From the NCBI GenBank assembly GCA_016748015.1, contig JAAOMT010000439.1, positions 299,402 to 363,401 of the forward strand: a stretch of 64,000 nucleotides of DNA. Direction: 5' to 3'. Under the pieces are notes generated by a model. The model had not been told where the DNA came from and searched no databases. It saw only the letters and a program-made list of their open reading frames with translations. The first letter of the stretch is position 1; each line of letters opens with the position of its first letter. This stretch comes from Geosiphon pyriformis. Its lineage: Eukaryota; Glomeromycota; Glomeromycetes; Archaeosporales; Geosiphonaceae. Positions 1 to 11,482 of this stretch are shown here, one piece after another. A program made the translations under genes and the position numbers.

Positions 1-309
1 AAGATTTGACTAAACAAAATTCAAAAAAAATAAACATATTTAAAGAAATAAAACTAAAAATAATTGATATTAATAAAAAATTATATATAAAATTATTATA
101 TATATGTAAATAAAATAATATAATTTTAAAAATGTAATTTAAAATTTTTCTTTTATTTATTAAAAATTTTAATAATAATAAATATTTAATCTACATATTT
201 AATCTATTTAAATATATTTTAATAAGTTTTTAATATTGAATAATTTAAAAAAATAATTATTTTAAAATAAAAATTATATATTCTTATGATAATAAATTAA
301 TTTTGCCCA
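1..309. other. AT-rich sequence, no gene seen
   Basis: Low-complexity A/T sequence with no open frame of note. It ends abruptly where the GC-richer LINE fragment begins near 310. I see nothing functional here. Confidence 0.6.
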
Positions 310-600
310 AGATGAGGGCTGAATGCGAAATGAGGGGTTTGATTATGGATGTTCGTGGTTTGACGATGCTTAGCTCTAGAGAGTTTATTCGTAGAGGTGG
401 TTTTGCTTGGGGTCGGTTAGTTAGTTTTAGTCTCGCCGTTAGTTTCTGATGTTTTTTGTAGGCCTGTTGGTACTGTAGACGCGTAGTGTAGCCTTGATCG
501 GCTCGAGTGGCTGGTCACGTGTAGAAAAGGTATGTGCCACGCATATTTTTATGATTGTATTGTAGTAGTTAAATAACAATTTTTTATTTATTAAAAAATA
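310..600 (+). mobile_element. LINE copy G, 5'-truncated 3' end
   Basis: This GC-richer island is the last part of ORF2 plus the 3' tail of the LINE family in this window. A frame near 326 gives EMRGLI, which parallels EKHGLI near the end of ORF2 in copy B and EKTGLV in copy E. The tail from the GCGTAGTG at 481 onward (TAG at 484-486) contains GAGTGGCTGGTCACGTGTAG, nearly identical to the tails of B and E. Everything upstream in the element is missing, as expected for 5' truncation during target-primed reverse transcription. Several CpG sites are intact, so this copy looks less mutated than C or D. The 5' limit is approximate. Confidence 0.75.
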
Positions 601-909
601 TTAAGTGGTTAATGGTTAAAAAATTAATCAATTTATCAATTTAATTGAAAATGGATATTTTGTTGATGTGACTCAATTCGTCGCCTCTTGTCTGTCTTGA
701 GGAGTTTGAAAACTTGACCCTATTTGTTACTTTAAAAAAACAAGTTTTATATGACATAATGCCACTATCAGGATTGAGTAGTGAGGAGAGTATAGTTCTC
801 TATATCAATCAATTTTTACTATTACGCGTTTCAAGAATTAGTAATAGTCGAGATTCAAAGTAACTAGCGTAGGACACGCACTCTTTTCGACTCATTTCTG
901 CTGGCTGCC
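601..909 (+). promoter_or_regulatory. RAD50 upstream region
   Basis: This non-coding stretch lies between the LINE fragment and the RAD50 start codon and must hold its promoter. It is less AT-biased than the repeat regions. The one recognisable site is an ACGCGT at 824-829; no clear TATA box stands out. Confidence 0.5.
824..829. promoter_or_regulatory. ACGCGT, MCB-like element
   Basis: ACGCGT lies 81 bp before the RAD50 ATG. In yeasts this MluI cell-cycle box is bound by MBF and drives G1/S transcription of replication and repair genes. Use of the site here is inference from position and known biology. Confidence 0.35.
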
Positions 910-3900
910 ATGTCCCTACTGTTGAAGCTCAAGATCCAAGGAATTCGCTCTTTTGATCCAGATACTCCCGCACAAATTGAATTTCAAACACCACTCACTA
1001 TACTTGTTGGTCATAACGGTGCCGGGAAAACTGTATATTACATTCCTTTTTTTTTTTGACTTTTTTTTTTTTTTATCTAATCCTTTCTCCACCTCTTAAT
1101 TGTTTGTACTCATGTTGTTGTTGTTGTTGTTTCACCTTTTAGAGTATTATTGAAGCCTTAAAATATGCGACCACTGGTGAACTTCCACCTAACGCCAAGG
1201 TTGGAGGTGCTTTTGTGTATGACCCCAAGGTTATTGGTGTTTTCATCTGCTCTTTTTTCAAGAAACACTTTTTCCTCGATAACTAAAGCTTTTTATACAG
1301 ATAAAAGGGGAACCAAACGTTAAAGCCCAAGTACAATTACTCTTCAGGGGCGTTGACGGGAACGAATTCATATGCTCGCGCTCTTTGCAAGTTAAACAAA
1401 CCGCTGGAAAGTTATCCCTTAGTACCATCGAAACCCTATTACAGAGCACTAACCGCCAGACTGGAGAGGTCCCTTATTTGCAGTTTTTTACTCTCATTTT
1501 TTAATCTAATTTCTGTAAACTCAAAGAAACCCTGTTTCACAGAAATCTAGTATCACTGGTCGTTGTGCAGCAATTGATGCTGAAGTTCCTATTCAACTTG
1601 GCGTTTCAACGGCAATAATTGATAACGTGATTTTTTGTCATCAAGAAGACTCTTTTTGGTAAGTTCTTAAATTCTCTCGCTTATCCCCATCTTTCTGGTT
1701 TTAATCAATATTTTCATTTTTACTGCTACTCATTTTTCTTATTTGATCAAAGGCCTCTATCGGATGCTACTACTCTCAAAAAGAAATTTGATGAAATATT
1801 TGCGGCGACAAGGTTTGCTTTTTGAAGAAAAAACCAACCAAAATATTTCTTATTAATAACATTTTTTCAGGTATACTAAAGCTCTCGAAGCAATCAAAAT
1901 TTTGAAAAAACAAAAAACTATCGAATTGAAAGAGGAAGAAATGAAATTAGCTCATTTAAGCCAAAATAAAGAGAAAGCAGACAAAGTATGAATATTTCAG
2001 TTCAAGAATTTTAAAACAAATCAAATATTAAAAACGAATTATTACATTTAAAGCTGTCTATTCGACAAGAAGCATTGTTAAGGAATGCTGGTGAATACAA
2101 AAAAAAAGTGGAAGTGCTTGAAACTACCGTTGAAGAAACTTCAAAATTAATAGAAGGCTTGCTGGAAGCTATTCATAAATTAAACATGCTCAAAGCTCAG
2201 CTTAAAGAAAAGAAAAATGAGCAAAGTTTCTTGGAAAGCAGGATAAAGATTGTGTCTGAAACTTTAAAAGAGCTTCATGGTAATTAATTTCCCGTTTTTC
2301 TGTAAAGTTTTCAATTTCCTTACTAATGCTCGACCTCTTATTTAATCAAATTAAAAACAGAATCGGATGAAGAACTGAAGAGGTTGTATGAAGAATACAG
2401 TACAAAAGTTAATACAAATGATGAGACAAAACAAGATTTGCAAAAGAAAAAAGATCAGATATCTTCCGAGATTAGTCATCTAAGATCGGATTTGAACACT
2501 CTTCATCTAAAACTAGGGAAGTTTCAAGCCCAATATGAGGTAACTGATTTTTCCTATTTTTCATTATCTTTGGAAACTTGATACAATTTATTTTTCACTT
2601 GCTTTGTTTGATTTTTAGGTTAATCAACAGCGAATTATTGAGCGCGAGAAGCTGATACAAAATATTTCAAATGTTCGCAATATTCCTGGATATGAAAATG
2701 TTCCTTTCTCTAATGAAAAAATAAACTCTTTTGCGGAAATTCTTAACACCCAAATTTTTAATCAAGAACGTATGATTTCTGAAATCAGGGTATGATATAT
2801 TCAGTCATATTAATTTGGATGATTAGATAGATTTCGTGCATATTTTACATGATTCTGATCGTTTTACGTAGGGAGAAACACGGCATTTCCAGCAAGAACT
2901 CAATAATCAATTAGCCGCTTTCAATTCCGAATTGAAAAGGCATCAACAGACAAAAGAGCTTGCACAAAACCAAATTGTAAGCATTAATAAGTAAAAAAAA
3001 AAAAAAAGAGAAATTGTTTTTCTTAACAGGCTTTCCCTCTGTAGATTTTATGTCGTAGTAAATTGGATCAGAACAACCTTGAGATTGATTCTGTTAAAGT
3101 TAGTCAAGCTGAAATTAAATCAATTGAAGCTCAATATAACGAGGAGGTTAGTTGATTGATTGACGAACATACTTGGTGAATCGTTTGTAACCATTATTCA
3201 TTGGATTTTTTAAATTTTCAGCTTGAGAGCTTGGAAAATGTTAAGAGAACTTTAATGAATGATAATTCACAGTCGAAGTTGACTCAGTTAAACGCTGATT
3301 TGCGGGAAAGCACAAATAAGCTAACAGAGATTGATCAAGAAATTACTGCGCTTAATTTCGAAGTAACCACTCGCAGCAAGCTGGACATTCAAAGAAAAGA
3401 AAAGCGAAAAAAGGAGACAAATTTTCAAAATTTGTATAATTTCCCAATCATGATTTTTGGATGAATATATATCAATAGCTTCAATTTCTTTATAACCCAA
3501 TAACCTTTGAAATTTTACTCACAGACTTGAAACGCATCAAGGGCAGCTCAGGATTTTTCTCAACAGGGAAGTTCAAATAGAAACTGTTGCGGGTGATATG
3601 GAAGAAGCCTTGCGGTATCTATCTTGAAGATTGTTTATCAAGCTTTAACAAAATTCATGAATAACTTCATTTAATTAAATTTTCAATAGTAAAAAACAGC
3701 ACCAAACAAAATATATCGCTGAACAATTGCAAAAGGAAAAACTTGGTATTTCAGCTATCGAAGCCAAGTTAACCAAATCACATGGAGAAGTTCAACGGAA
3801 GCGAGGTCAATGCCAAGGTAAAATATACATTTGTAATCCTCTAATTTCAACGTAAATTTGTAATTTCTCTTTTCCTATAGACCATGAGAGAGGGTTGAAC

Positions 3901-6900
3901 AAACTCTGTAAAGGTGCTCAGCTTCCTGAACTCCTTCAGGATACCGAAGCAGCTGTGTTAGGATTACGAGAGTTGGTATCCCTCTCTAAAAAAAGTGATT
4001 TTTATATATATCAGTATTCTTGATCTAATTTCTTTTGGATTATCAACTAGTGAACTATCATCCACGACAAGTGCCTCTTCATTATACACAAGGTTCATCG
4101 ATCAGTCCAAAACTACTCATGCGTGTCCTTTATGTAATCGCGGTTTCTCAACCACTAAAGACCATGAAGAAATGTTGCGCAGGGTAAAAATTTTAGGATT
4201 TAACAATTATTTCGCAACATCCTAGTTTTCAAACACCTATCTATCGGGCTTTTTTATATTATTTAGCTTGAAAAACTTACGGGTGATAGAGTCCCGGAAA
4301 GAATAGCAACAATTAAGCGCGATGTCGCTCAAGAAGAGAAAAGGCTCGCCGAACTCAGAGGACTTAAATCTTTATGGGATGATGTAATTCGCCTGAAGAA
4401 TATCGAAATACCTGATATTCAAAAAGAAATCGGAGATCTCGAGGGAGAAAAATCTAAAAAATTGTCTTCAATTGGTGATGTAAGTCCTACTCGATACCCT
4501 TCGAGAATCAAGATTTTGTATTATGACTTGTCTGGCGAATCCGTAACCTTTACTATTCTGTAGATATCAGATGAACTTTTAGCACTTGAGAGTGAAGTTC
4601 AACATATCGAAGATTTATGTAAAATAGCTGGGGAAATCTCACGTCTCAGCAACGAACTCGGTGGCCTCAATAAGGAAATTGAATACCTGCAACAGGAGCT
4701 GAGTTATTCCGGCTCTACAAAGACGATTGACGAGGCCACAGAGGAGCGAGAAGCTGTACAACAGAAATTGTTGGTTTTTATTTATTTTAATATAATTTTG
4801 AACACTTTCCTATTTATAGATGCCTTGCTGTGTTTTTTTTGTTGAGTTTAACACTTATATTGAATTCATATAGATTAAAGCTAAATCGCGAGATTAATCA
4901 GTTGAATTCTCGCATTCAAGCACGACAACGTGAAATTCAGGGACGGCAAGAGCAATTGCATCAGACGCACCAGCAATTAATGGAAAAACAACACCAAATC
5001 TTGATGAAAGAACAAGCAGAGAAAAAGAAGCAGGAGCTTATGGCAGAGATAAAACAACAAGAGCTATTAATCATTGTAAATACCAGTAATTTCTTGAATC
5101 ATATTCAGACCGAATTTAACGCTGATTCAATGTATCCAGGAAGCCGATGCGCAAATTCAGTTCATAAATCCCCAAATCACTGTTGCTACAAAGAGCTTGA
5201 AAGAAAAGAGTGAGTTGGCTTTGGAGCAAGAAAATTCGGCAATAAGTGAACTTCAAAGATTGCAAAATGCTTTAAACAAGATTAACACTGCAACTCGAGA
5301 AATCGAAAGGTGACTATTAAAAGAAAAAAAATGATTTTACTATTTAAATTTTTGTTTATAAATCTGAAACCTATTTTCTTAAGCTTCACCCAAGAAGCTA
5401 ACCCAGAAATTCTCAATCGATCTGGTGAGGAGGCTAAGCGTTTGGAAGATGAAATAACGAAAAAGACACGCGACATTGAAGCAATTGATGCACAAACTCA
5501 TAATATTGATAGACTAGCTTCTCAGGTAGAGAATACGCGGCGAATAATTAAAGATAATGTTGATTACCGAAAACTACAAAGTGATATTGAGACTTGTGTC
5601 GCTGAGATTCAACATTTGGATGGTGAAATTGGGAAACAAGATGACACAGGATATAGCAATCAATTGAAAGTATTGAGGAACAAGCAAGAAGAAGCATCTT
5701 CAAAGGTCTGAACTTTGATTATTTTGAAATTTTGGTTATGGTCAGGTCTTGATCAACTAATCTACTCACCACACATCCACTGATATGGTTCGAATATTTT
5801 AGAAATCGATGCTTAGTGGAGAGTTATTACAAATGGAACAACAAATAAATTTTATAGAGAAAGAATTCGAAACAGATTATAAAGACGTTAAAGAAAATTG
5901 TCGCAGACAATTGATCATTTTCAAGGTGAGACCGAAATTTTCGAAATTTTCGTTCGTTCAGATAATTTTTGTTAAATAATTCCAAATATTTAGACCTTGG
6001 AAATGGCAGTTGATGATCTTGTAACCTATGCTAAAACTTTAGATTCGTAAGTTTGTTAATTTTTAATTTCTTATTCTTTAGGAGAGTCCTAATTTGATTC
6101 TCGATTATTTATTCTTAATTTACTAGAGCAATAATGAAATATCATTCAATGAAAATGGTTGAAATTAACAAATTTATTCAGGATCTATGGGCCAACATAT
6201 ATCAAGGAAATGGCAAGTATTTGGTTTGTCGTGGTTTATTAACTCGAGCTCACAAAACTACCTTAATAATATACACATCTAGATATTGATCGTATCGAGA
6301 TTCGTTCTGAACAAGAAACGGTTAGAGCCAATCGGACTTATAATTATAGGGTAAACTATCATGATATACTTTTGATTGGCTCCAGTCTTTGACTTTAAAA
6401 AGGACATAAATATTAGGTTGTGATGGTGAAGGGGAATATTGAACTCGACTTAAGAGGGCGATGCAGTGCTGGACAAAAGGTTTTGGCTTCGATTATCATC
6501 CGAATGGCTTTGGCTGAAACGTTCTGTGTAAACTGTGGCGTTCTCGCCCTTGACGAACCAACTACCAATCTTGATCATGATAATATGTTGAGCCTGGCTC
6601 GCAGTCTGTCAGAGTAAGAACCCGTGATTTTGACTTTTATGTCGGCAGTTATATAAAACTCATGTACAAAATTTTCTAGTGTAATCAGGAAACGTCAAGC
6701 TCAAAAGAATTTTCAGCTGATTTTGATTTCTCACGACGAAGAATTTGTGCGTGAAATTGCTCGTTCTGAATTAACCGATTATTGCTACAAAGTCAAGAAA
6801 AATTCCCAGTAAGTCTTTAGTTTGATATAAAACTTTTTCAAAGCTCAAATTGAAGCTGCTGAATTTATAAATTTTAAATTAGAAAAAACAGTATCATCGA

Positions 6901-6925
6901 ACAAATTCCCATCGATCAGTTGTAA
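910..6925 (+). CDS. RAD50: DNA repair ATPase Rad50 (multi-exon)
   Basis: Rad50 is the SMC-like ATPase of the Mre11-Rad50-Nbs1/Xrs2 complex, which senses, tethers and processes DNA double-strand breaks in the nucleus. Exon 1 (910-1032) encodes Walker A GHNGAGKT (residues 34-41), split from the next exon at the Thr. The Q-loop [12 protein letters not shown] is in the exon 1543-1658. Long coiled-coil exons follow. The zinc hook CPLC lies near 4120-4133, in the middle of the coiled coil as expected. The C-terminal lobe has the signature [10 protein letters not shown], Walker [10 protein letters not shown] and D-loop NLD (6450-6580), then the H-loop LISHDEEF (about 6720). The stop is TAA 6923-6925. 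I count roughly 27 exons with 50-110-nt GT-AG introns. Several frames needed inferred splice sites, but no broken exon was evident, so the gene looks intact. The ATG at 910 begins the conserved N-terminus [15 protein letters not shown]. Confidence 0.95.
1050..1131 (+). repeat. poly-T and (TTG)n inside RAD50 intron 1
   Basis: Intron 1 of RAD50 (1033-1142) contains two T-runs and, at 1113-1131, six copies of the trinucleotide TTG. They sit in non-coding sequence between the Walker A exon and the next exon. Confidence 0.7.
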
Positions 6926-7879
6926 GGTGTGGAGCTCAACATAGCAAGAAATATACATTCATTTCTAAAATTAAATCGAGCCTTTTTTGCTATTAATTTT
7001 ATTGATTGTGGATGGTTTGATGACAGATGATTTAGACCACCTTGGAACTTGTAGGTTTGGTTAACGGTATTTTTATTTATCGTATTCAATATTTCTTACT
7101 TATTCACCCAAATATTCTAAAGGTACACTATTCAAGATTGATAGCCGTGATCTCAATATTTGCATAAAGAAAATGGTGATTAAAATGGATATTAGTATCT
7201 TGAGAAAAAAGTGTAAAGAATGCATATACTCCAAACGCTAAAATTTTTTCATGATACGAAAAATTTTCGAGTAAAATAATTGTGTAAGAGCAGAATCTGT
7301 ATTTCTTGGATTAGAGAGTTGTGAAAATAAATAATTTAGTCATGAAAACATTAAATGGCATGTTACCACAATCATTAATTTCGATGATTTTTTGGCTAAA
7401 ACAAATTATAATATTAATATTGTGTATTTTTAATTATTGGATTGAAATTTTGGTTTTTTCCAAGTATTTAATAAATTGGTTTTGGTATTAACTTCTTTTG
7501 GTGATTTTTAATAAAGTTTTAACATTTAATGTAATTTTCTGGTTTTAAAAAACAAATTAAAAATAATACTATTGTTTAAACTTTAACAAGTAATATAAAG
7601 AATAGTAAAATTATTATTATTTTGTTTAAATTGCCTTCTAATGTGATAACTATTGCGATAACAAATGTGGTCCAGCTGTTTAATGTTTGTAATTATTAAA
7701 AAGTCAGTTTTAATAAGTTGAATGCTGTTTTAATAAATTATTAACATATTTTTCGTTTTCTTGTAAACAGAATATTAAATTGAGTTTTTAAATTAAACAA
7801 ATATTGTTTTTTAATGTAAATATTAAATAAATTTTGTTTAATTGTGATTTAATTTTTATAATATTAATTACAAGTAAAT
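6926..7879. other. RAD50 3' flank and AT-rich intergenic
   Basis: The first few hundred bases after the RAD50 stop have mixed composition and probably include the 3' UTR. The sequence then grades into A/T-rich DNA with no supportable gene. No terminator or poly-A site can be chosen with confidence. Confidence 0.5.
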
Positions 7880-8560
7880 TAAAAATACAAAAACTTTTTT
7901 TCTCTTATATTTTTATAATTATTTTTGAAGCAAAAAGTATAAAAGCTGTAAATATCATAGTATTTGAAGTTATTAATAATATTTTTACCAAAAATACACT
8001 TATAGCTATAGAAATTACTTAATAGTATTTTATAAAAACATTTTTTTTAAATAATATTATAGTAAACCAATCTTTTATTAATTCTAAACCTTTTTTTTGG
8101 TTTAAATAAGAATTGTTTTCCAAAGTTTTCAAAATAATACATTAAAAACAATTTTAATATAATTATTGCTATCTTAAAAAGCTTTAGAATTTTTAATAAT
8201 TAAGCTGTTATTTTTTTGCAATTTTTTTATTTATTGCTTAAATAATAAAAAAACCAAAACAACAAAAAAACAATTTTTTTTTAAGTTAATTATTAATCTT
8301 TTTAAAATATTAGACAACTTTGTGTTTTTAACAATATTTTAAATATTATAAAATTGGTTTTTTTTGGTTTTTTTTTTAATTTTATAATACTAATACTAAT
8401 TATAATACTTAGTTTTATTGTAATTATAAATAATAATTAATATTTAATTTAAATAATAACAATAGAAATATGTTTGCCAAATTTGTATTAAATTAATATT
8501 TAACTTTATTTTTTAATGTATTTTATTTAATTAATTATTATTAATTCTAATAATACTATT
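7880..8560 (+). mobile_element. decayed ORF1-only LINE A', left part
   Basis: This AT-saturated copy belongs to the same element as A, which follows it. The peptide at 7930-8022 (AKSIKAVNIIVFEV, then LIAIEIT) aligns residue by residue with the start of the A frame (AKSKKAAPDICSEI, then LFVIETT). Nucleotide similarity continues through 8357 and on to about 8500 (ATGTTTGCCAAAT against ATGTTGCCAAAT). Differences are mostly C to T and G to A. The copy is interrupted at 8560 by A and resumes at 10853. No function is left. Confidence 0.7.
8552..8560 (+). repeat. target-site duplication of A, left
   Basis: AATACTATT occurs here and again at 10844-10852, bracketing copy A. Confidence 0.6.
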
Positions 8561-10843
8561 AAAAATTAGTTATACTCTTTGTTTTCTTAATTTTATGACC
8601 ATGATCAGAGCAAAGAGTAAAAAAGCTGCACCTGATATTTGTTCTGAGATATCTAATAAAATTTCAACCAGAGAAGCTCTTTTTGTTATAGAAACAACTA
8701 AGCAAAATGTTTTAGAAGCCTTTCTTTTACCTAGTAATCGTGATAAGCTGCCTTTGATAGCCATTGAAGCAATTTCTTCATCTTTGGCTGGTTTCTTACC
8801 AGTCAAAATTCCCTCAAAGAAACACACTTGGATTAGTCCCAGTGTTGCCTCTACTCCAACTAAGAGCCCAAAAGTTTTTAATAATAGACCAGTAAATAAA
8901 CTGGTTTTTTTCTTCATAGATCCAACATCTGGTGCTGCTAGTGCCACCTCTTCAAAAAAAATGGTCAAAAAGACCAAAAGTTCAAAAAAGTGGAAGCAGT
9001 TACTTGTTTCTGCTATTGTTATACCAAACTCCTTTGTGGTTCTCAATAAGATTTTAAATGAGATCTTCATAGCATCATCTGGTGTATCATCCAAGATGAA
9101 TTTGGATTAACCACTGACTATGTTGCCAAATACAGTGTTTTCTAATAGATCATTACTGGTTTTAGAAGTGCAACAATCTCCTCTTGTTAAATTATCTGTT
9201 CTTGAGAACTGGACTGATCAAATAGAAACTGAATTATTCTCTTCTCTAGTTTTTGGTGTTATTTCTGGTAGTGCTTAAAAAACTATTACTAGTTGTCAAA
9301 AGTTTGCTAAATAGATGGCCTCCACTTTGGTGCTTGATACTACTTTTAAGATTAAATTGGCTCATATTAAGGCTGTTTTTCAGTCAGTACATGGTTTTTT
9401 GGGTGCAAAGTCAGTATCAAAAAACAATATAAAGCTGTTTTGTGTAGAGTTTGCTTCTCAAGTGTTTTTGGAAGCTGTATTTTTGGTTGAATTTACAAGC
9501 TCTGTACATTTGGCCACCCTCAAAATTGCCAAGTCTTTGGTAGTTTCTGAGTCTGGTTCTCTTTTTGCTACTGTTGTATGGTGTGATATGCCCTTGGATG
9601 TGTTTGCTGCTAATATTAAGACAGCTCTCAATGTGTTTAATAGTGTCACTCATGTTGTGCTGAAGTCTGTTGGTATTTGGCAGTATGTAGTGGTTTATTT
9701 TGAGAAGTTAGACTCTGTTATGTCTGCTTTAAATTATTGGTCAGTTTTGGTAGACAAGGATAGTATTAGAATCTTCTCTCTGATGAATCAAAATAAGACT
9801 ATTTTGTTTCATGATAAGTTTAAGACCAAGTTGGTTAATCTTTCTTTTGGATGTACAGCTTTTGAGATTAGTAATATAATCTCTTAAGTTGGTGGTCGGA
9901 CATGTTTTATCTCTTATTTTTTTGAGTCTGGTCATCATTTCCAGTTTGCTCTGGTTACATTTGGTTCTCAAGCTGATTTGAACTTTGCTATTATCAAGAC
10001 TGGTACACTGAAAAAATGCCATATTTGGTGGGAAACTTCTGGTTGTCGGCATTATTTCAAGTATTAAGAGTTGGGCCATCTGGCTGTGGACTATAAGATT
10101 TTTCCACCTCTTTCTCCCAAGTTTTCCAAGATGTTTACATCATGTTTTGTTGGTTCTAAGTTTTATGCTAAGACTTTTGCTCTCTTGAGCTTCTCTGGAT
10201 TTCTATTTTTGTCACCTTTTGTTTCTTTTCCAGTTGTTGTTAGTAATTCTTTGGTGCTGTTTTATTTGTCTTCTTTAGAATCTAATTTAACTAAGCTTTT
10301 TGCTTTGGTTGAGTTTATTGTTAAGCCTATTGGCTCTTTGGTTACAACTTTTGAACAGTTTATTAATGATGATTTGGTTTTAAGTAGTGCTCTTGGTCTT
10401 AGAATCAATGAGATTTTAATACATATAAGTTTCTTTAGTAGAACTGTTGATAAGTTGGGATAAGAAGTGGTTTCTTTAAAAAAAAAATGCTGCATGGAGA
10501 ATATTAATATGTCTGATAATTCTGGGCCCCTGTCTGTTGTGGATGATGAAGTGTTTTCCAACTTGATGTCCCTTTGGGAACATAAGTTTGTTAATGTTAA
10601 AACTGATCCTTTTAAAACTGCTAAGTAGCTAGTTGGTTTGGTTTCTTGCAGTACAACTTTGTTTTCTGTCATTCAAAAGATGTCATCTTTGGATAAGTTT
10701 TCTTCTATAGCATTAGTGTAGTGTGTTCTTGACTGGTCCAAGTGGCTGGTTACATGTAGAAAATACATGATTAGCATCTAGTTTAGATTATTTCTTTGAT
10801 GTATTGTTTTAGGTAGCTTTTAAAAATAAAAAAATAAAAAAAA
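8561..10843 (+). mobile_element. LINE copy A, ORF1-only (HAL1-like)
   Basis: A 2.3-kb element with one long, stop-interrupted ORF1-type frame followed directly by the family's 3' tail (10719 onward, with TGACTGGTCCAAGTGGCTGG) and an A-rich end. There is no endonuclease, reverse transcriptase or RNase H. Its ORF1 is a diverged relative of the ORF1 in B, E and F. It is flanked by AATACTATT on both sides and sits inside the older copy A'. The arrangement resembles mammalian HAL1, an L1 derivative that keeps ORF1 only and moves with partner machinery. Activity in trans is inference. Confidence 0.75.
8595..10721 (+). pseudogene. ORF1-like frame of LINE A with seven stops
   Basis: From ATG 8595 to TAG 10719-10721 one reading frame (about 709 codons) is kept without a visible frameshift. 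It is broken by stops at 9108, 9276, 9312, 9885, 10065, 10461 and 10626. The product would be an RNA-binding ORF1 protein. The middle aligns with ORF1 of copy E: MPLDVF against IPMNTP, then a shared W-Q-VV-F pattern, WS-L--KD, and GGRT. The CCHC zinc knuckle near 10040-10090 has decayed (CRHYFKY, stop, then LGHLAVDYK), with Cys replaced by Tyr. All stops are TAA or TAG, as expected from C-to-T at Gln codons or G-to-A at Trp codons. The frame ends exactly where ORF2 ends in the full elements (GTGTAG). Confidence 0.75.
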
Positions 10844-10852
10844 AATACTATT
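10844..10852 (+). repeat. target-site duplication of A, right
   Basis: AATACTATT, second copy of the 9-bp duplication at 8552-8560. Confidence 0.6.
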
Positions 10853-11265
10853 TTTAATAATATTAAAAATTTTAAAATAAATGGTTTTTATTTTAATATT
10901 TAATAAAACTACTAAAATTAAAATAACTTATATTAAAACTGTATTTTAATTTTTATCTGAATTTTTTAATTTAAAATCAAATATTAAAAACAATATTAAA
11001 TTTTTTTATATAAAGTTTGTATTTTAAGTTTTTTTAAATATTTTTTTATAAATTAAGCTTACAAAATTACTTTTTTTTTACTTTTAAAATTGCAAAACTT
11101 TTGTAATTTTTTGTATTTATTTATGTTTTTGTTGTTGTTTTTTGTAATATTGTTTTAAAAATTATTATAAATAATTTTAAAAATATTATAAGTGTTTTTA
11201 ATAAAATTTTTAATATTAAATTAAATTTTGTTAATTAATAATAATATAATATTATATATTTTAAG
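10853..11265 (+). mobile_element. decayed ORF1-only LINE A', right part
   Basis: This continues A' beyond the insertion of A. AAAACTACTAAAATTAAAAT here parallels the start of the 9315 block of A (ACTACTTTTAAGATTAAATT). Similarity runs for about 350 nt, including AAACAATATTAAA against AAACAATATAAAG and AAAATTGCAAAACTTT against AAAATTGCCAAGTCTT. Roughly 70-80 nt of A sequence is not represented at the junction. The copy stops at or near the end of LINE C. Confidence 0.65.
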
Positions 11266-11276
11266 TTTTATATAAA

Positions 11277-11331
11277 TTTTTTTTTACTATGTTTTATAAA
11301 TACAATTCAATTACTATTTAATATATAGAAT
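11277..11331 (-). mobile_element. 3' terminal piece of LINE C
   Basis: The T-run at 11277-11285 is the A-tail of a minus-strand LINE. The following CAATTACTATTTAATATATAG matches the reverse complement of the family tail in E (CAATTGCTATTTAGTACATAG). It is the distal end of C, cut off from the body (18093-25669) by the insertion of B. Confidence 0.75.
11323..11331 (+). repeat. target-site duplication of B, left
   Basis: ATATAGAAT occurs here and at 18093-18101. Both copies lie in the tail of C and flank B. Confidence 0.75.
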
Positions 11332-11482
11332 AAAAAAAAAAAAAAACTTTTTTCTCTCCTTTGTCCAAAATTCCCAAAAAAAAGTCAAAAAGTTTTTTTG
11401 AAAGAAGTTTTTTACCATTCAGTATGATAAATCAAAACCATTCTTCGATTACGAAGCCACTGTTGGCTCTGTTATTGCTGTT

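Noticed and set aside
479-484. ACGCGT as a second RAD50 promoter site
   Set aside because: It lies inside the LINE tail fragment, where the hexamer arises from element sequence.
7834-8022. Open frame of 62 codons between RAD50 and LINE A
   Set aside because: Its residues align with the start of the LINE A frame and its composition is AT-saturated. It is decayed element sequence and not a gene.
8570-9094. 174-codon minus-strand frame
   Set aside because: It mirrors the plus-strand ORF1 frame of LINE A, which has the recognisable family similarity. The minus frame resembles nothing.
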